A stretch of DNA of 7,069 nucleotides from an uncultured Clostridia bacterium (lineage in GTDB: Bacteria; Bacillota; Clostridia; Oscillospirales; UBA644): assembly GCA_904502105.1 (NCBI GenBank), contig CAJGDF010000088.1:1-7069 (forward strand), read 5' to 3'. Each line of letters begins with the position of its first letter. The stretch's first letter is position 1. The notes beneath the pieces are model-generated. The model saw nothing but the letters and a program-made list of their open reading frames with translations, was not told the DNA's origin and did no database searches. The position numbers and the translations under genes are program-made. This document shows, piece by piece, positions 1-6,197 of the stretch.

Positions 1-21
1 TAATTGGAGAAAATCAACATT

Positions 22-213
22 ATGAAACGTCTTTACAAAAGCACCTTGAACCGTAAAATATGCGGTGTTTGCGGCGGTGTCGGAGAATATTTCGATATCG
101 ACCCCACTCTTGTACGCGTAATATGGGTAGTTGCTGCTTTGTGTGGAACATTCGGCTTGTGGGCATATATTCTTTGTGCTCTTATAATTCCGAACGACAT
201 TGAAATAAAATGA
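22..213 (+). CDS. PspC-domain small membrane protein
   Basis: This 63-residue protein is essentially one PspC domain. Near the N-terminus it shows the family signature K-x-x-x-G-V-C-G-G-V-G-E-Y-F at about residues 12-24, then D-P-T-L-V-R at 27-32. One hydrophobic segment follows at about residues 33-57 (VIWVVAAL to LCALIIP). PspC proteins are inner-membrane proteins. In enterobacteria PspC takes part in the phage-shock envelope stress response, whereas short stand-alone copies like this one are common in Firmicutes and mostly uncharacterised. I chose the ATG at 22 because a GGAG at 6-9 lies about 12 bases before it. An in-frame TTG at 4 would add six residues but would bury that site. The stop overlaps the next start (ATGA, 210-213), so it is probably co-translated with the YitT-like gene. 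The family call is firm. The biological role is not shown by the sequence. Confidence 0.88.
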   Translation: MKRLYKSTLNRKICGVCGGVGEYFDIDPTLVRVIWVVAALCGTFGLWAYILCALIIPNDIEIK

Positions 214-1094
214 AAAATACAGAAAATCTTGCGATTAAGATATTGTCAAAAAACAATCTTATCAATTTCTTTTTACTTACCATCGGTGCATTGGGAAATG
301 CGGCGGGCTCTTATTTCTTCCGCTTTCCCAATAATTTCTCGATAGGCGGTGTTTCGGGTCTTTCTGTTGTTATAACAAAATTCTTCCCGAACATCTCAAG
401 CGGTACTTTTTTGCTTGTAGTAAATATGCTTCTCATAATTGTCGACTTCATATTTCTTGGGAAAAGTTTTGGAGCAAAGACGATATATGCGAGTGTTATG
501 ATCTCGGTGTTTACCGCGATTTTCGAGAGCTTTTTCCCGATGACAAAACCGTTTACCGATCAGCCGTTCCTTGAACTTGTTTTTGCTGTTGCGCTTCCGT
601 CTATCGGTACGGCTATTTTGTTCAACATAGGTGCGTCTTCGGGCGGTACGGATATTGTTGCGATGATCTTTGCAAAATATTCTACGATAAACGTCACCAA
701 AGGACTTCTTTTTACCGATATACTTATAACATTGGGCGCGTTCCTTTTCGGTATCGAAGCCGGCCTGTTTTCTCTTCTCGGCCTTGTTATGAAAACACTC
801 GTTATTGATACTGTTGTTGAAAATATCAATCTTCATAAGTATATGACGATCATAACAACAAAGCCTGATGAGGTCAAGGATTTTATAACAAAGAATATCC
901 GTAAGGGTGCAACCATATGCCACGGCGAGGGCGCTTTTACGGGAGCACCTAAAACGCTTATTCTTACTGTTACAACTCCTGCGCAGGCTGTTATACTTCG
1001 ACGTTATGTGCGTGAGATCGACCCCGAATCGTTTATTTTTATAACGAATACCAGTGAGATCATAGGTAAAGGTTTCCGGTATACACAAAACTAA
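210..1094 (+). CDS. YitT family membrane protein with C-terminal DUF2179 domain
   Basis: The 294-residue protein has the YitT layout: an N-terminal membrane part of about 200 residues with several hydrophobic segments (about 17-36, 65-84, 92-108, 120-140, 166-196), then a soluble C-terminal DUF2179 domain from about residue 210. The two glycine-rich repeats typical of the family are present, GGVSGLS at 46-52 and GASSGGTDIVA at 141-151. The C-terminal domain shows the expected GATICHGEGAFTG segment (233-245). Length is normal. Members are inner-membrane proteins of unknown function; some have been suggested to be transporters, but no substrate is established. The start codon overlaps the stop of the PspC gene (ATGA) and has no purine-rich ribosome site of its own, so translational coupling is likely. 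The next gene begins 18 bases after the stop, suggesting a shared transcript. The family call is strong and the function is open. Confidence 0.92.
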   Translation: MKNTENLAIKILSKNNLINFFLLTIGALGNAAGSYFFRFPNNFSIGGVSGLSVVITKFFPNISSGTFLLVVNMLLIIVDFIFLGKSFGAKTIYASVMISVFTAIFESFFPMTKPFTDQPFLELVFAVALPSIGTAILFNIGASSGGTDIVAMIFAKYSTINVTKGLLFTDILITLGAFLFGIEAGLFSLLGLVMKTLVIDTVVENINLHKYMTIITTKPDEVKDFITKNIRKGATICHGEGAFTGAPKTLILTVTTPAQAVILRRYVREIDPESFIFITNTSEIIGKGFRYTQN

Positions 1095-1112
1095 GGTAAA
1101 AGAGTTGTTTAT

Positions 1113-2147
1113 ATGAACTTTGCACCCGATTACAGAAACATAGAAAATTCGGCAAGAAATATCCGTCCGAAACGTCTGCCTTTGTATGAGCATCTTATTT
1201 GCGATGAGGTAATATCTGAATTTTTAGATAAAAAGCTTTGTCGGGACGATCTTGACGGATATTATGCGGATTACTGTGAGTTTTTCCGTAAAAACGGATA
1301 CGACACAGTGACTTACGAGGCTTGTATTACAACTGTAATGCCTGATAACGGCTGCCTCGGTTCGCATAATGAAAGCAAAATAAAAACAATGGAAGATCTC
1401 ATGAAATATCCTTTTGATGAGATCCCTGAAATATTTTTTAAAACGTATGCCCCGCATTTTAATGCGCTCAGAAAGGCTATGCCTGCAGGAATGAAGGCTA
1501 TAGGCGGTGTTGGCAACGGTATCTTTGAATGTGTTCAGGATATTATAGGATATATCAATCTTTGTTTTATGTCTGCGGACGATCCCGAAATGTATGATGA
1601 AGTGTTCAAAAGGGTAGGGCAGACCAACGTAAAGATCTGGACACGCTTTATGAAAGAATACGGTGATATATTCTGTGTTCTTCGCTTTGGCGATGACCTG
1701 GGCTATAAGAGCAACACAATGCTTTCAAAAAACGATGTCTGCAAGTATATAATTCCGCAGTACCGACAGATCACAGATATTGTTCATTCATACAATAAAC
1801 CGTTCCTTCTCCATTCATGCGGAAATCTTTTTTCGGTAATGGATGAGCTTATTGCGGACGGTGGTATTGATGCGAAACATTCAAATGAAGACCAGATTGC
1901 TCCGTTTTCCGTTTGGACGGATAATTACGGTGATAAGATCGGTAATTTTGGCGGTGTTGATACCGATGTCCTCTGCCGCTTTGATGAAAAGCAGATAAGA
2001 GAATACACTCTTGATGTTCTCCATCATTGCTCTGATAAGGGCGGGATTGCTTTCGGTTCAGGTAATTCAATACCGAATTACGTTCCGTTCTCGGGCTATA
2101 TGGCTATGGTTGAAACAGTCCGTGAGTTCAGGGGCGACACTAAGTAA
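1113..2147 (+). CDS. Uroporphyrinogen decarboxylase superfamily protein (MtaA/CmuA-like, not HemE)
   Basis: The 344-residue protein has the (beta/alpha)8 fold markers of the URO-D superfamily: R-F-G-D-D-L-G with a downstream M-L-S at 191-205, the HSCGN motif at 234-238, G-G-V-D-T at 280-284, and GSGNSIPNYVP at 315-325 near the C-terminus. The superfamily covers HemE (heme synthesis) and corrinoid- or coenzyme M-linked methyltransferases such as MtaA. The HemE substrate signature (R-Q-A-G-R near the N-terminus) is absent; RLPLYEH at 21-27 occupies that place. H234 and C236 match two of the zinc ligands of the methyltransferases. The usual third cysteine, expected in the late loop, seems replaced by the Gly-Ser-Gly-Asn stretch. 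No corrinoid protein or heme gene is in the window, so the substrate cannot be named. A weak purine-rich stretch (AAGG 1093-1096, AGAG 1101-1104) precedes the ATG. It is probably the last gene of the 22-2147 run. Confidence 0.85.
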   Translation: MNFAPDYRNIENSARNIRPKRLPLYEHLICDEVISEFLDKKLCRDDLDGYYADYCEFFRKNGYDTVTYEACITTVMPDNGCLGSHNESKIKTMEDLMKYPFDEIPEIFFKTYAPHFNALRKAMPAGMKAIGGVGNGIFECVQDIIGYINLCFMSADDPEMYDEVFKRVGQTNVKIWTRFMKEYGDIFCVLRFGDDLGYKSNTMLSKNDVCKYIIPQYRQITDIVHSYNKPFLLHSCGNLFSVMDELIADGGIDAKHSNEDQIAPFSVWTDNYGDKIGNFGGVDTDVLCRFDEKQIREYTLDVLHHCSDKGGIAFGSGNSIPNYVPFSGYMAMVETVREFRGDTK

Positions 2148-2337
2148 TTAAAAAATACGATCATACAACCCAAAGATCTGTGTGAAAAATAAATTTTCAC
2201 GAAGGTCTTGTAATTTTCGCTGCCTTAACCGCAGCGATTTGCAAAACAAACCCAAGTTACAAACAACTCTCATAACGAGTTCTTTATTCCAATAGAAAGG
2301 AAGCTTTCGCAGTTCGAAAGCAACGGTTATTATTCCA
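2148..2337 (+). promoter_or_regulatory. Hairpin-rich leader upstream of htpG
   Basis: This 190-base intergenic stretch carries four possible stem-loops in a row. The first is an interrupted stem, AAGATC/GGTCTT (2173-2178 with 2204-2209) enclosing GTGAAAA/TTTTCAC (2182-2188 with 2194-2200). The second is TCGCTGC/GCAGCGA (2217-2223 with 2231-2237). The third is AACTC/GAGTT (2265-2269 with 2277-2281). The fourth is GCTTTCG/CGAAAGC (2303-2309 with 2315-2321). None ends in a clean U-run, so a standard terminator for the preceding gene is not evident, although the first two could act as weak ones. I found no CIRCE operator (GAGTGCTAA-type repeat) and no convincing sigma-A promoter. The pattern fits a structured 5' untranslated region or a dispersed palindromic repeat. 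The sequence alone does not decide between them. Confidence 0.5.
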
Positions 2338-2340
2338 ATG
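2294..2340 (+). promoter_or_regulatory. Displaced ribosome binding site and hairpin before the htpG start
   Basis: The only good Shine-Dalgarno match upstream of htpG is AGAAAGGAAG at 2294-2303, about 35 bases before the ATG, far beyond the normal 5-10 bases. A 7-bp hairpin (2303-2321) fills the gap. Folding it would shorten the effective spacing to about 16 bases. CTTTC (2304-2308) can instead pair with GAAAG (2295-2299), which overlaps the ribosome site, so two mutually exclusive folds exist, one masking and one exposing it. A temperature- or factor-dependent switch is an inference from these pairings. Confidence 0.4.
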
Positions 2341-4221
2341 GCAGAAAAAGGCGGCATCAGCGTTCAGACAGAGCATATTTTTCCTGTTATCAAAAAATGG
2401 CTCTACTCCGATAAGGATATTTTCCTTCGTGAGCTCGTCTCAAACGCTTCCGATGCTATTATGAAACTCAGACACCTCTCCGCTATCGGCGAGGCAAAAA
2501 ATATCGATGATAACTACAGCATCTGGGTAGTTATCGACAAAGAAAAAAAGACTCTTTCCGTATCCGATAACGGTATCGGTATGACTGAGGATGAAGTTAA
2601 AAAATACATCAATCAGATCGCTCTTTCCGGCGCTCTTGACTTTATTCAGAAATATGATTCCGAAAACAAAAACGATGCCGCTCAGGGTCCTGACGGTATA
2701 ATCGGTCATTTCGGCCTCGGTTTCTATTCTTCCTTCATGGTTGCGGAACGTGTTAATATTTCAACAAAATCTTATACCGATGCTCCCGCTGTTTTCTGGA
2801 CATGTACCGATGACGGCGAATACGAAATGGTTCAGGGCGACAGAGTTTCGAGAGGTACGGAGATCACGATGTGCGTTTCCGAAAACGAGCTCGAATATCT
2901 CGATAAAAACAAAATAGGCGAGATCCTCGCAAAATACTGTGCATTTATGCAGTTCCCGATCTATCTCGAAGTTGTTGGCGAAGAGCCTGCAAAGCATAAA
3001 GAAACAGATGCGGAAGGCAACGAGATCGATGTTATGGACGAACGTAAGCCCATAAACGATACAGAGCCGCTCTGGCAGAAAAATCCCTCTCTTTGCACAG
3101 ACGAAGAATATAAGGAATTTTATAAAAAAGTATTTTTTGACTGGAACGATCCTCTTTTCTATATTCATATCAATGCAGACTATCCTCTTAATTTCAAGGG
3201 TATTCTTTATTTCCCCCGTCTCAAAAACGAATATGAGAGCCTCGAAGGTCAGGTAAAACTTTTCTACAACCGCGTTTTCGTTGCTGATAATATCAAAGAG
3301 GTCCTTCCCGATTACCTTCTCATGCTCAAGGGCGTTCTCGACTGCCCCGAGCTTCCGCTTAACGTTTCAAGAAGCTACCTTCAGGGTTCTGCCTACGTTG
3401 AAAAGATCGCAGCCCATATCGTTAAAAAGGTAGGCGACAAGCTCAACAGCCTGTTTAACGTTGAACGCGAAAGCTATGAAAAATGCTGGTCCGATATTAA
3501 AACATTCGTTGAATATGCTTGTATCCGCGACAGAAAATTCTTTGATAAAGTCAAGGATTCTCTCCTTTTCAAAACAACCGACGGCGAATATCTTTCCGTT
3601 GCCGAATATAACGAAAAGGCTAATAAGGATAAGACAGAAAAGGTTATTTATTACACCAATGACCCTGTTCAGCAGGCAGTTTACGTAAATCTCTTTAAAG
3701 CACGCGGAATCCCGACAGTCGTTCTCGAACACGTTATGGACTCCCAGTTTATCACTTCTATCGAACAGGGCTTCGAAAACACCAAGTTTATGCGTGTTGA
3801 CGCTGATGCAAGTGCTCTCAGAGGCGACGGTGATGCAGATAAAAATGAAGCGCTTGAAAAACTTTTCACCGAGGCTTCAGGAAACGATAAGCTCAAGGTT
3901 GAGCTTTCTCCTCTTGCAGATGAAAAGATCCCCGCGCTTCTCAATATAGCAGAACAGAGCCGTCGTTTTGAGGAAATGATGCATCTTTATAAGCTTTCCG
4001 GTGAGGATGTAAGCGCATATTCTATGCCTCTCGAAGCAACTCTTATCCTTAACAGCAACAGTAATCTTATTAAAAAGCTCTCCACTGCAAACGAAGATCT
4101 TGCAAAGCAGCTTTCAAAACATATCTATACTCTCGCGCTCCTCGGTCAGCGTAAGCTTTCCGCGGCAGAGCTTTCTGAGTTTGTTGAAGCAAGCGGCAAG
4201 CTTATGGAACAGCTTCTTTAA
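2338..4221 (+). CDS. htpG: Molecular chaperone HtpG (bacterial Hsp90)
   Basis: The 627-residue product is an ATP-dependent cytoplasmic dimeric chaperone that remodels client proteins. The N-terminal GHKL ATPase domain (about 1-215) has FLRELVSNASDA at 29-40, holding the catalytic Glu32 and Mg-binding Asn36, then DNGIGM at 77-82 and the glycine lid loop GHFGLGFYSS at 123-132. The middle domain (about 225-490) contains NADYPLNFKGILYFP and LPLNVSRSYLQ, whose Arg345 corresponds to the gamma-phosphate-contacting arginine. The remainder is the C-terminal dimerisation domain. Length is normal for the family. The ATG gives a standard HtpG N-terminus, and no in-frame start exists between it and a stop codon at 2293, so the start is firm despite the poorly placed ribosome site. 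Codons are richer in C-ending forms (CTC, ATC, TTC, TCC) than in neighbouring genes, consistent with high expression. It converges on noc, with 20 bases overlapping. No CIRCE element is visible. Confidence 0.97.
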   Translation: MAEKGGISVQTEHIFPVIKKWLYSDKDIFLRELVSNASDAIMKLRHLSAIGEAKNIDDNYSIWVVIDKEKKTLSVSDNGIGMTEDEVKKYINQIALSGALDFIQKYDSENKNDAAQGPDGIIGHFGLGFYSSFMVAERVNISTKSYTDAPAVFWTCTDDGEYEMVQGDRVSRGTEITMCVSENELEYLDKNKIGEILAKYCAFMQFPIYLEVVGEEPAKHKETDAEGNEIDVMDERKPINDTEPLWQKNPSLCTDEEYKEFYKKVFFDWNDPLFYIHINADYPLNFKGILYFPRLKNEYESLEGQVKLFYNRVFVADNIKEVLPDYLLMLKGVLDCPELPLNVSRSYLQGSAYVEKIAAHIVKKVGDKLNSLFNVERESYEKCWSDIKTFVEYACIRDRKFFDKVKDSLLFKTTDGEYLSVAEYNEKANKDKTEKVIYYTNDPVQQAVYVNLFKARGIPTVVLEHVMDSQFITSIEQGFENTKFMRVDADASALRGDGDADKNEALEKLFTEASGNDKLKVELSPLADEKIPALLNIAEQSRRFEEMMHLYKLSGEDVSAYSMPLEATLILNSNSNLIKKLSTANEDLAKQLSKHIYTLALLGQRKLSAAELSEFVEASGKLMEQLL

Positions 4222-5008
4222 TTGTTATTGTGTAAACAACGCTTCCGTCTCCTTCTTCCTTTTCGAGCGAAGCGTTGATCCCCGATGACCGCATCAGTTT
4301 GACGGTCTTTGAAATAGTGTTAACATAAAGCCTGATGTCACGGCAAAAACCTGTGACTGAGGGCTTTTTCTTTTTGCATTTTTCTCTCGAACACCAGTTG
4401 GTCAGTGCTTTTTCAAATTCGTCTGCGCCTATATCTTTATCCTTTGCTGCTTTAAGGGCTTCGAGCATTGTTTTTTCGTCGGGCAGTGACAGCAATGCTC
4501 TCGCATGACGTTCCGAAAAACCGTATTCTGTTATTTTTTCTCTTACGGCGGTCGGCAGTCTTAAAAGCCTTAATTTGTTTGCAACTGCGGATTGGCTTTT
4601 TCCTATCTTCTGTGCCGCCTGCTCCTGGGTTATTCCGAGTTTTTTTATCAGCAGGGCTATCCCCGAGGCTTCCTCAAAAAAATCAAGGTCTTTTCGCTGC
4701 AGGTTTTCAACGAGCGTTATTATAGCCGAGCATTCGTCGTCTGCTTCGGTTATTATGCACGGAACGCTCGAAAGCCCGATCATTTTTGCCGCACGAAATC
4801 TTCTTTCCCCCGCAAGAAGCTCGTATGCACCGCCTCCGCAGTAACGGACAGTAAGCGGCTGGATTATTCCTATCTCCTTTATGCTCTTGCAAAGCTCGTC
4901 CATTTCTTTTTCGCTGAAATTAACTCTCGGCTGATTTTCCGTCTTTTCGATAAAATCAATGGGGATCTCCCGAAGCCTGCCGATATTTCTTGTACATGTT
5001 TCGGTCAT
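4202..5008 (-). CDS. noc: Nucleoid occlusion protein Noc (ParB/Spo0J family)
   Basis: This 268-residue protein is a ParB-family CTPase clamp that loads at specific DNA sites. The N-terminal CTP-binding domain has GERRFRA at 68-74 and ENLQR at 101-105. A helix-turn-helix lies at about 125-150 (ITQEQAAQKIGKSQSAVANK). The C-terminal dimerisation segment (FCRDIRLYVNTI, 221-232) resembles the end of Bacillus subtilis Noc, not Spo0J. The four residues known to separate Noc from ParB site choice (173, 179, 184 and 201 in Caulobacter ParB numbering) are here Q139, K145, R150 and R167. Three match Noc (Q, K, R) and the fourth is basic like the Noc lysine. Noc binds NBS sites and blocks division over the nucleoid. 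The start is supported by GAAAGGA six to ten bases upstream (5017-5023 on the complementary strand). Only about 15 residues precede the core, so the amphipathic membrane helix of B. subtilis Noc is not evident. No soj, spo0J or rsmG is adjacent. Confidence 0.88.
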   Translation of the reverse strand: MTETCTRNIGRLREIPIDFIEKTENQPRVNFSEKEMDELCKSIKEIGIIQPLTVRYCGGGAYELLAGERRFRAAKMIGLSSVPCIITEADDECSAIITLVENLQRKDLDFFEEASGIALLIKKLGITQEQAAQKIGKSQSAVANKLRLLRLPTAVREKITEYGFSERHARALLSLPDEKTMLEALKAAKDKDIGADEFEKALTNWCSREKCKKKKPSVTGFCRDIRLYVNTISKTVKLMRSSGINASLEKEEGDGSVVYTITIKEAVP

Positions 5009-5033
5009 TTTTTGTTTCCTTTCGTTTTGTGTG

Positions 5034-5053
5034 TTATGTTTGGTGTAACATAA
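5034..5053. promoter_or_regulatory. Perfect palindrome overlapping the noc transcription start (candidate operator)
   Basis: TTATGTT (5034-5040) and AACATAA (5047-5053) form a perfect 7-bp inverted repeat with a 6-base centre. It touches the last base of the noc -10 box and covers the expected start site, the usual place for a repressor site. It could instead form a hairpin at the 5' end of the noc transcript. No regulator is known from the window. Confidence 0.45.
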
Positions 5054-5081
5054 TTATACATTACCTGTATCGGCTTTTCAA
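5053..5081 (-). promoter_or_regulatory. Sigma-A promoter of noc
   Basis: On the minus strand TTGAAA (complement of 5076-5081) is followed after exactly 17 bases by a perfect TATAAT (complement of 5053-5058). This is one base off the full sigma-A consensus. Transcription should begin near 5046 and give an approximately 40-base leader ending in the noc ribosome site. Confidence 0.87.
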
Positions 5082-5164
5082 GAAAAACCGTTCGACAAAG
5101 TACGGGGAAGAATTATGAGAAAGATCTGATTTTAACTTTTTTTTATGAATTTATAAGAAAATAC

Positions 5165-5193
5165 TTGAATTATCTGCTTTTTCGTGTTATACT
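5165..5193 (+). promoter_or_regulatory. Sigma-A promoter of the 5237-7050 gene run
   Basis: TTGAAT (5165-5170), a 17-base spacer and TATACT (5188-5193) match the sigma-A consensus well. A TG one base before the -10 box (5185-5186) makes it an extended -10 promoter. The upstream DNA is A/T-rich, including eight consecutive T at 5137-5144, and could serve as an UP-type element. The start should lie near 5200, with the AGAAGGAG ribosome site about 20 bases downstream. Confidence 0.82.
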
Positions 5194-5236
5194 TAAAATG
5201 GTTAAATATATAATATAATCAGAAGGAGCGAGTGAT

Positions 5237-6178
5237 ATGTCTTTTAATGAACGTTTGACCGAGTTGTCGGAAAAAATATCAAGAAAAAAGCATCTTCAGA
5301 ATGTTGTTGACGAACTTTTGTTCGAACGTGAAATTCTTGAACGTAAAGTCAATGCCCTTGCTCTTGTAAAAAAAGATGAGCAGGATGATGTTGATATTCT
5401 TGAAGGCAGATCTCTTGCCGCTTTGTTTTATGCTGTAATAGGAAAAAAGAACGAAAAGCTCGATAAAGAAAAAGAAGAGGCGCGTCTTGCGGCTGTTAAA
5501 TACGATACCGCTGTAAAAGAGCTTGAAGCCGTAAAGGAAGACCTTTGGAAATATAAAGATGAGCTTGCTTCTCTTCATGGCTGTGAGGAAAAGTATGATG
5601 CGCTTCTTACCGAAAAGGCTGCGGTTATCCAAAACTCTGAAAACGCAGTGTCTGAAGAGCTTTTAAAATGTGAGGAATATATATCTTCGTTGATCAGCAG
5701 AAAAAAGGAGATATCCGAAGCCCGTTCTGCCGGAATTTCTGCGAGAGAAGCCGCAAATGCGGTACTTTGTTCCCTTGAAGATGCAGAGGGGTACGGTAAA
5801 TGGGATCTTTGGGCGAGCGACAGCATATTTATTAACATGTTGAAGCACGATTCTCTCGATGATGCTCAAAATAAGCTTGAAACGCTTCAGGTGATGCTTC
5901 GCAGGTTTAAAACAGAGCTTACGGATGTTCGTGTTTCTTGCGAGATCCAGGTAAATATGGATAGCTTTACAAAATTTGCGGATTATTTCTTTGATTGCTT
6001 CATTATGGATCTTAAAGTTCTCGATAAGATCCAAAATTCGTTGGACAGTGTTAAAGATACGAAAAATCAGATCGTTTCCATTGTAAATAAGCTTGATAAA
6101 ATGCTTGAAACGACAGATAAACAGCTTGCCTGTGCTCAAAGGGATAAAAACGAAATTATTCTTAATGCCGATATTTGA
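5237..6178 (+). CDS. Coiled-coil protein of unknown function
   Basis: I do not recognise a characterised family for this 313-residue protein. It is rich in Lys, Glu, Asp and Leu and reads as two long helical, probably coiled-coil arms: about residues 1-160, where heptad-like Leu/Ile/Val spacing alternates with charged residues, and about 208-305. It has no signal peptide and no membrane segment, so it is likely cytoplasmic. Two stretches break the low-complexity pattern. One is LEGRSLAALFYAVIGKK at 55-71. The other is a central segment at about 175-211 with AEGYGKWDLW (183-192) and MLKHDSLDDAQ (201-211), which look like conserved cores. The start is well supported by AGAAGGAG at 5221-5228, eight bases before the ATG, under its own promoter. 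It is followed 19 bases later by a DUF2500 membrane protein, suggesting that the two act together, perhaps at the membrane. A structural or scaffold role is inference only. Confidence 0.85.
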   Translation: MSFNERLTELSEKISRKKHLQNVVDELLFEREILERKVNALALVKKDEQDDVDILEGRSLAALFYAVIGKKNEKLDKEKEEARLAAVKYDTAVKELEAVKEDLWKYKDELASLHGCEEKYDALLTEKAAVIQNSENAVSEELLKCEEYISSLISRKKEISEARSAGISAREAANAVLCSLEDAEGYGKWDLWASDSIFINMLKHDSLDDAQNKLETLQVMLRRFKTELTDVRVSCEIQVNMDSFTKFADYFFDCFIMDLKVLDKIQNSLDSVKDTKNQIVSIVNKLDKMLETTDKQLACAQRDKNEIILNADI

Positions 6179-6197
6179 CCGAAAGGACTGATGTTTT

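Noticed and set aside
396..1193. Long open frame of 265 codons on the minus strand.
   Set aside because: It lies antisense to the well-supported YitT gene, its translation is rich in Cys, Arg and Lys with no recognisable domain, and it has no supporting start signals.
2217..2240. GC-rich stem TCGCTGC/GCAGCGA as a rho-independent terminator.
   Set aside because: Only three T follow the stem before a GC, so the U-run is too short for a confident terminator call. It is described as part of the leader instead.
2148..2357. 69-codon minus-strand open frame covering the htpG leader.
   Set aside because: It has no domain and starts inside htpG, and the region is better explained by palindromes. I treat it as non-coding.
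2761..3732. Minus-strand open frames of 135 and 121 codons within htpG.
   Set aside because: They are shadows of a highly conserved chaperone gene; their Phe/Cys-rich translations reflect its codon pattern.
4318..4325. TGTTAACA palindrome sharing AACATAA with the noc promoter palindrome.
   Set aside because: It is inside the noc coding sequence and short enough to occur by chance.
4592..5053. Plus-strand open frame of 153 codons opposite noc.
   Set aside because: It is antisense to noc over most of its length, with no domain and no ribosome site, and it runs across the noc promoter.
5137..5144. Run of eight T as a terminator tail.
   Set aside because: No stem precedes it and no plus-strand gene ends nearby. 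It fits an A/T-rich element upstream of the 5165-5193 promoter better.
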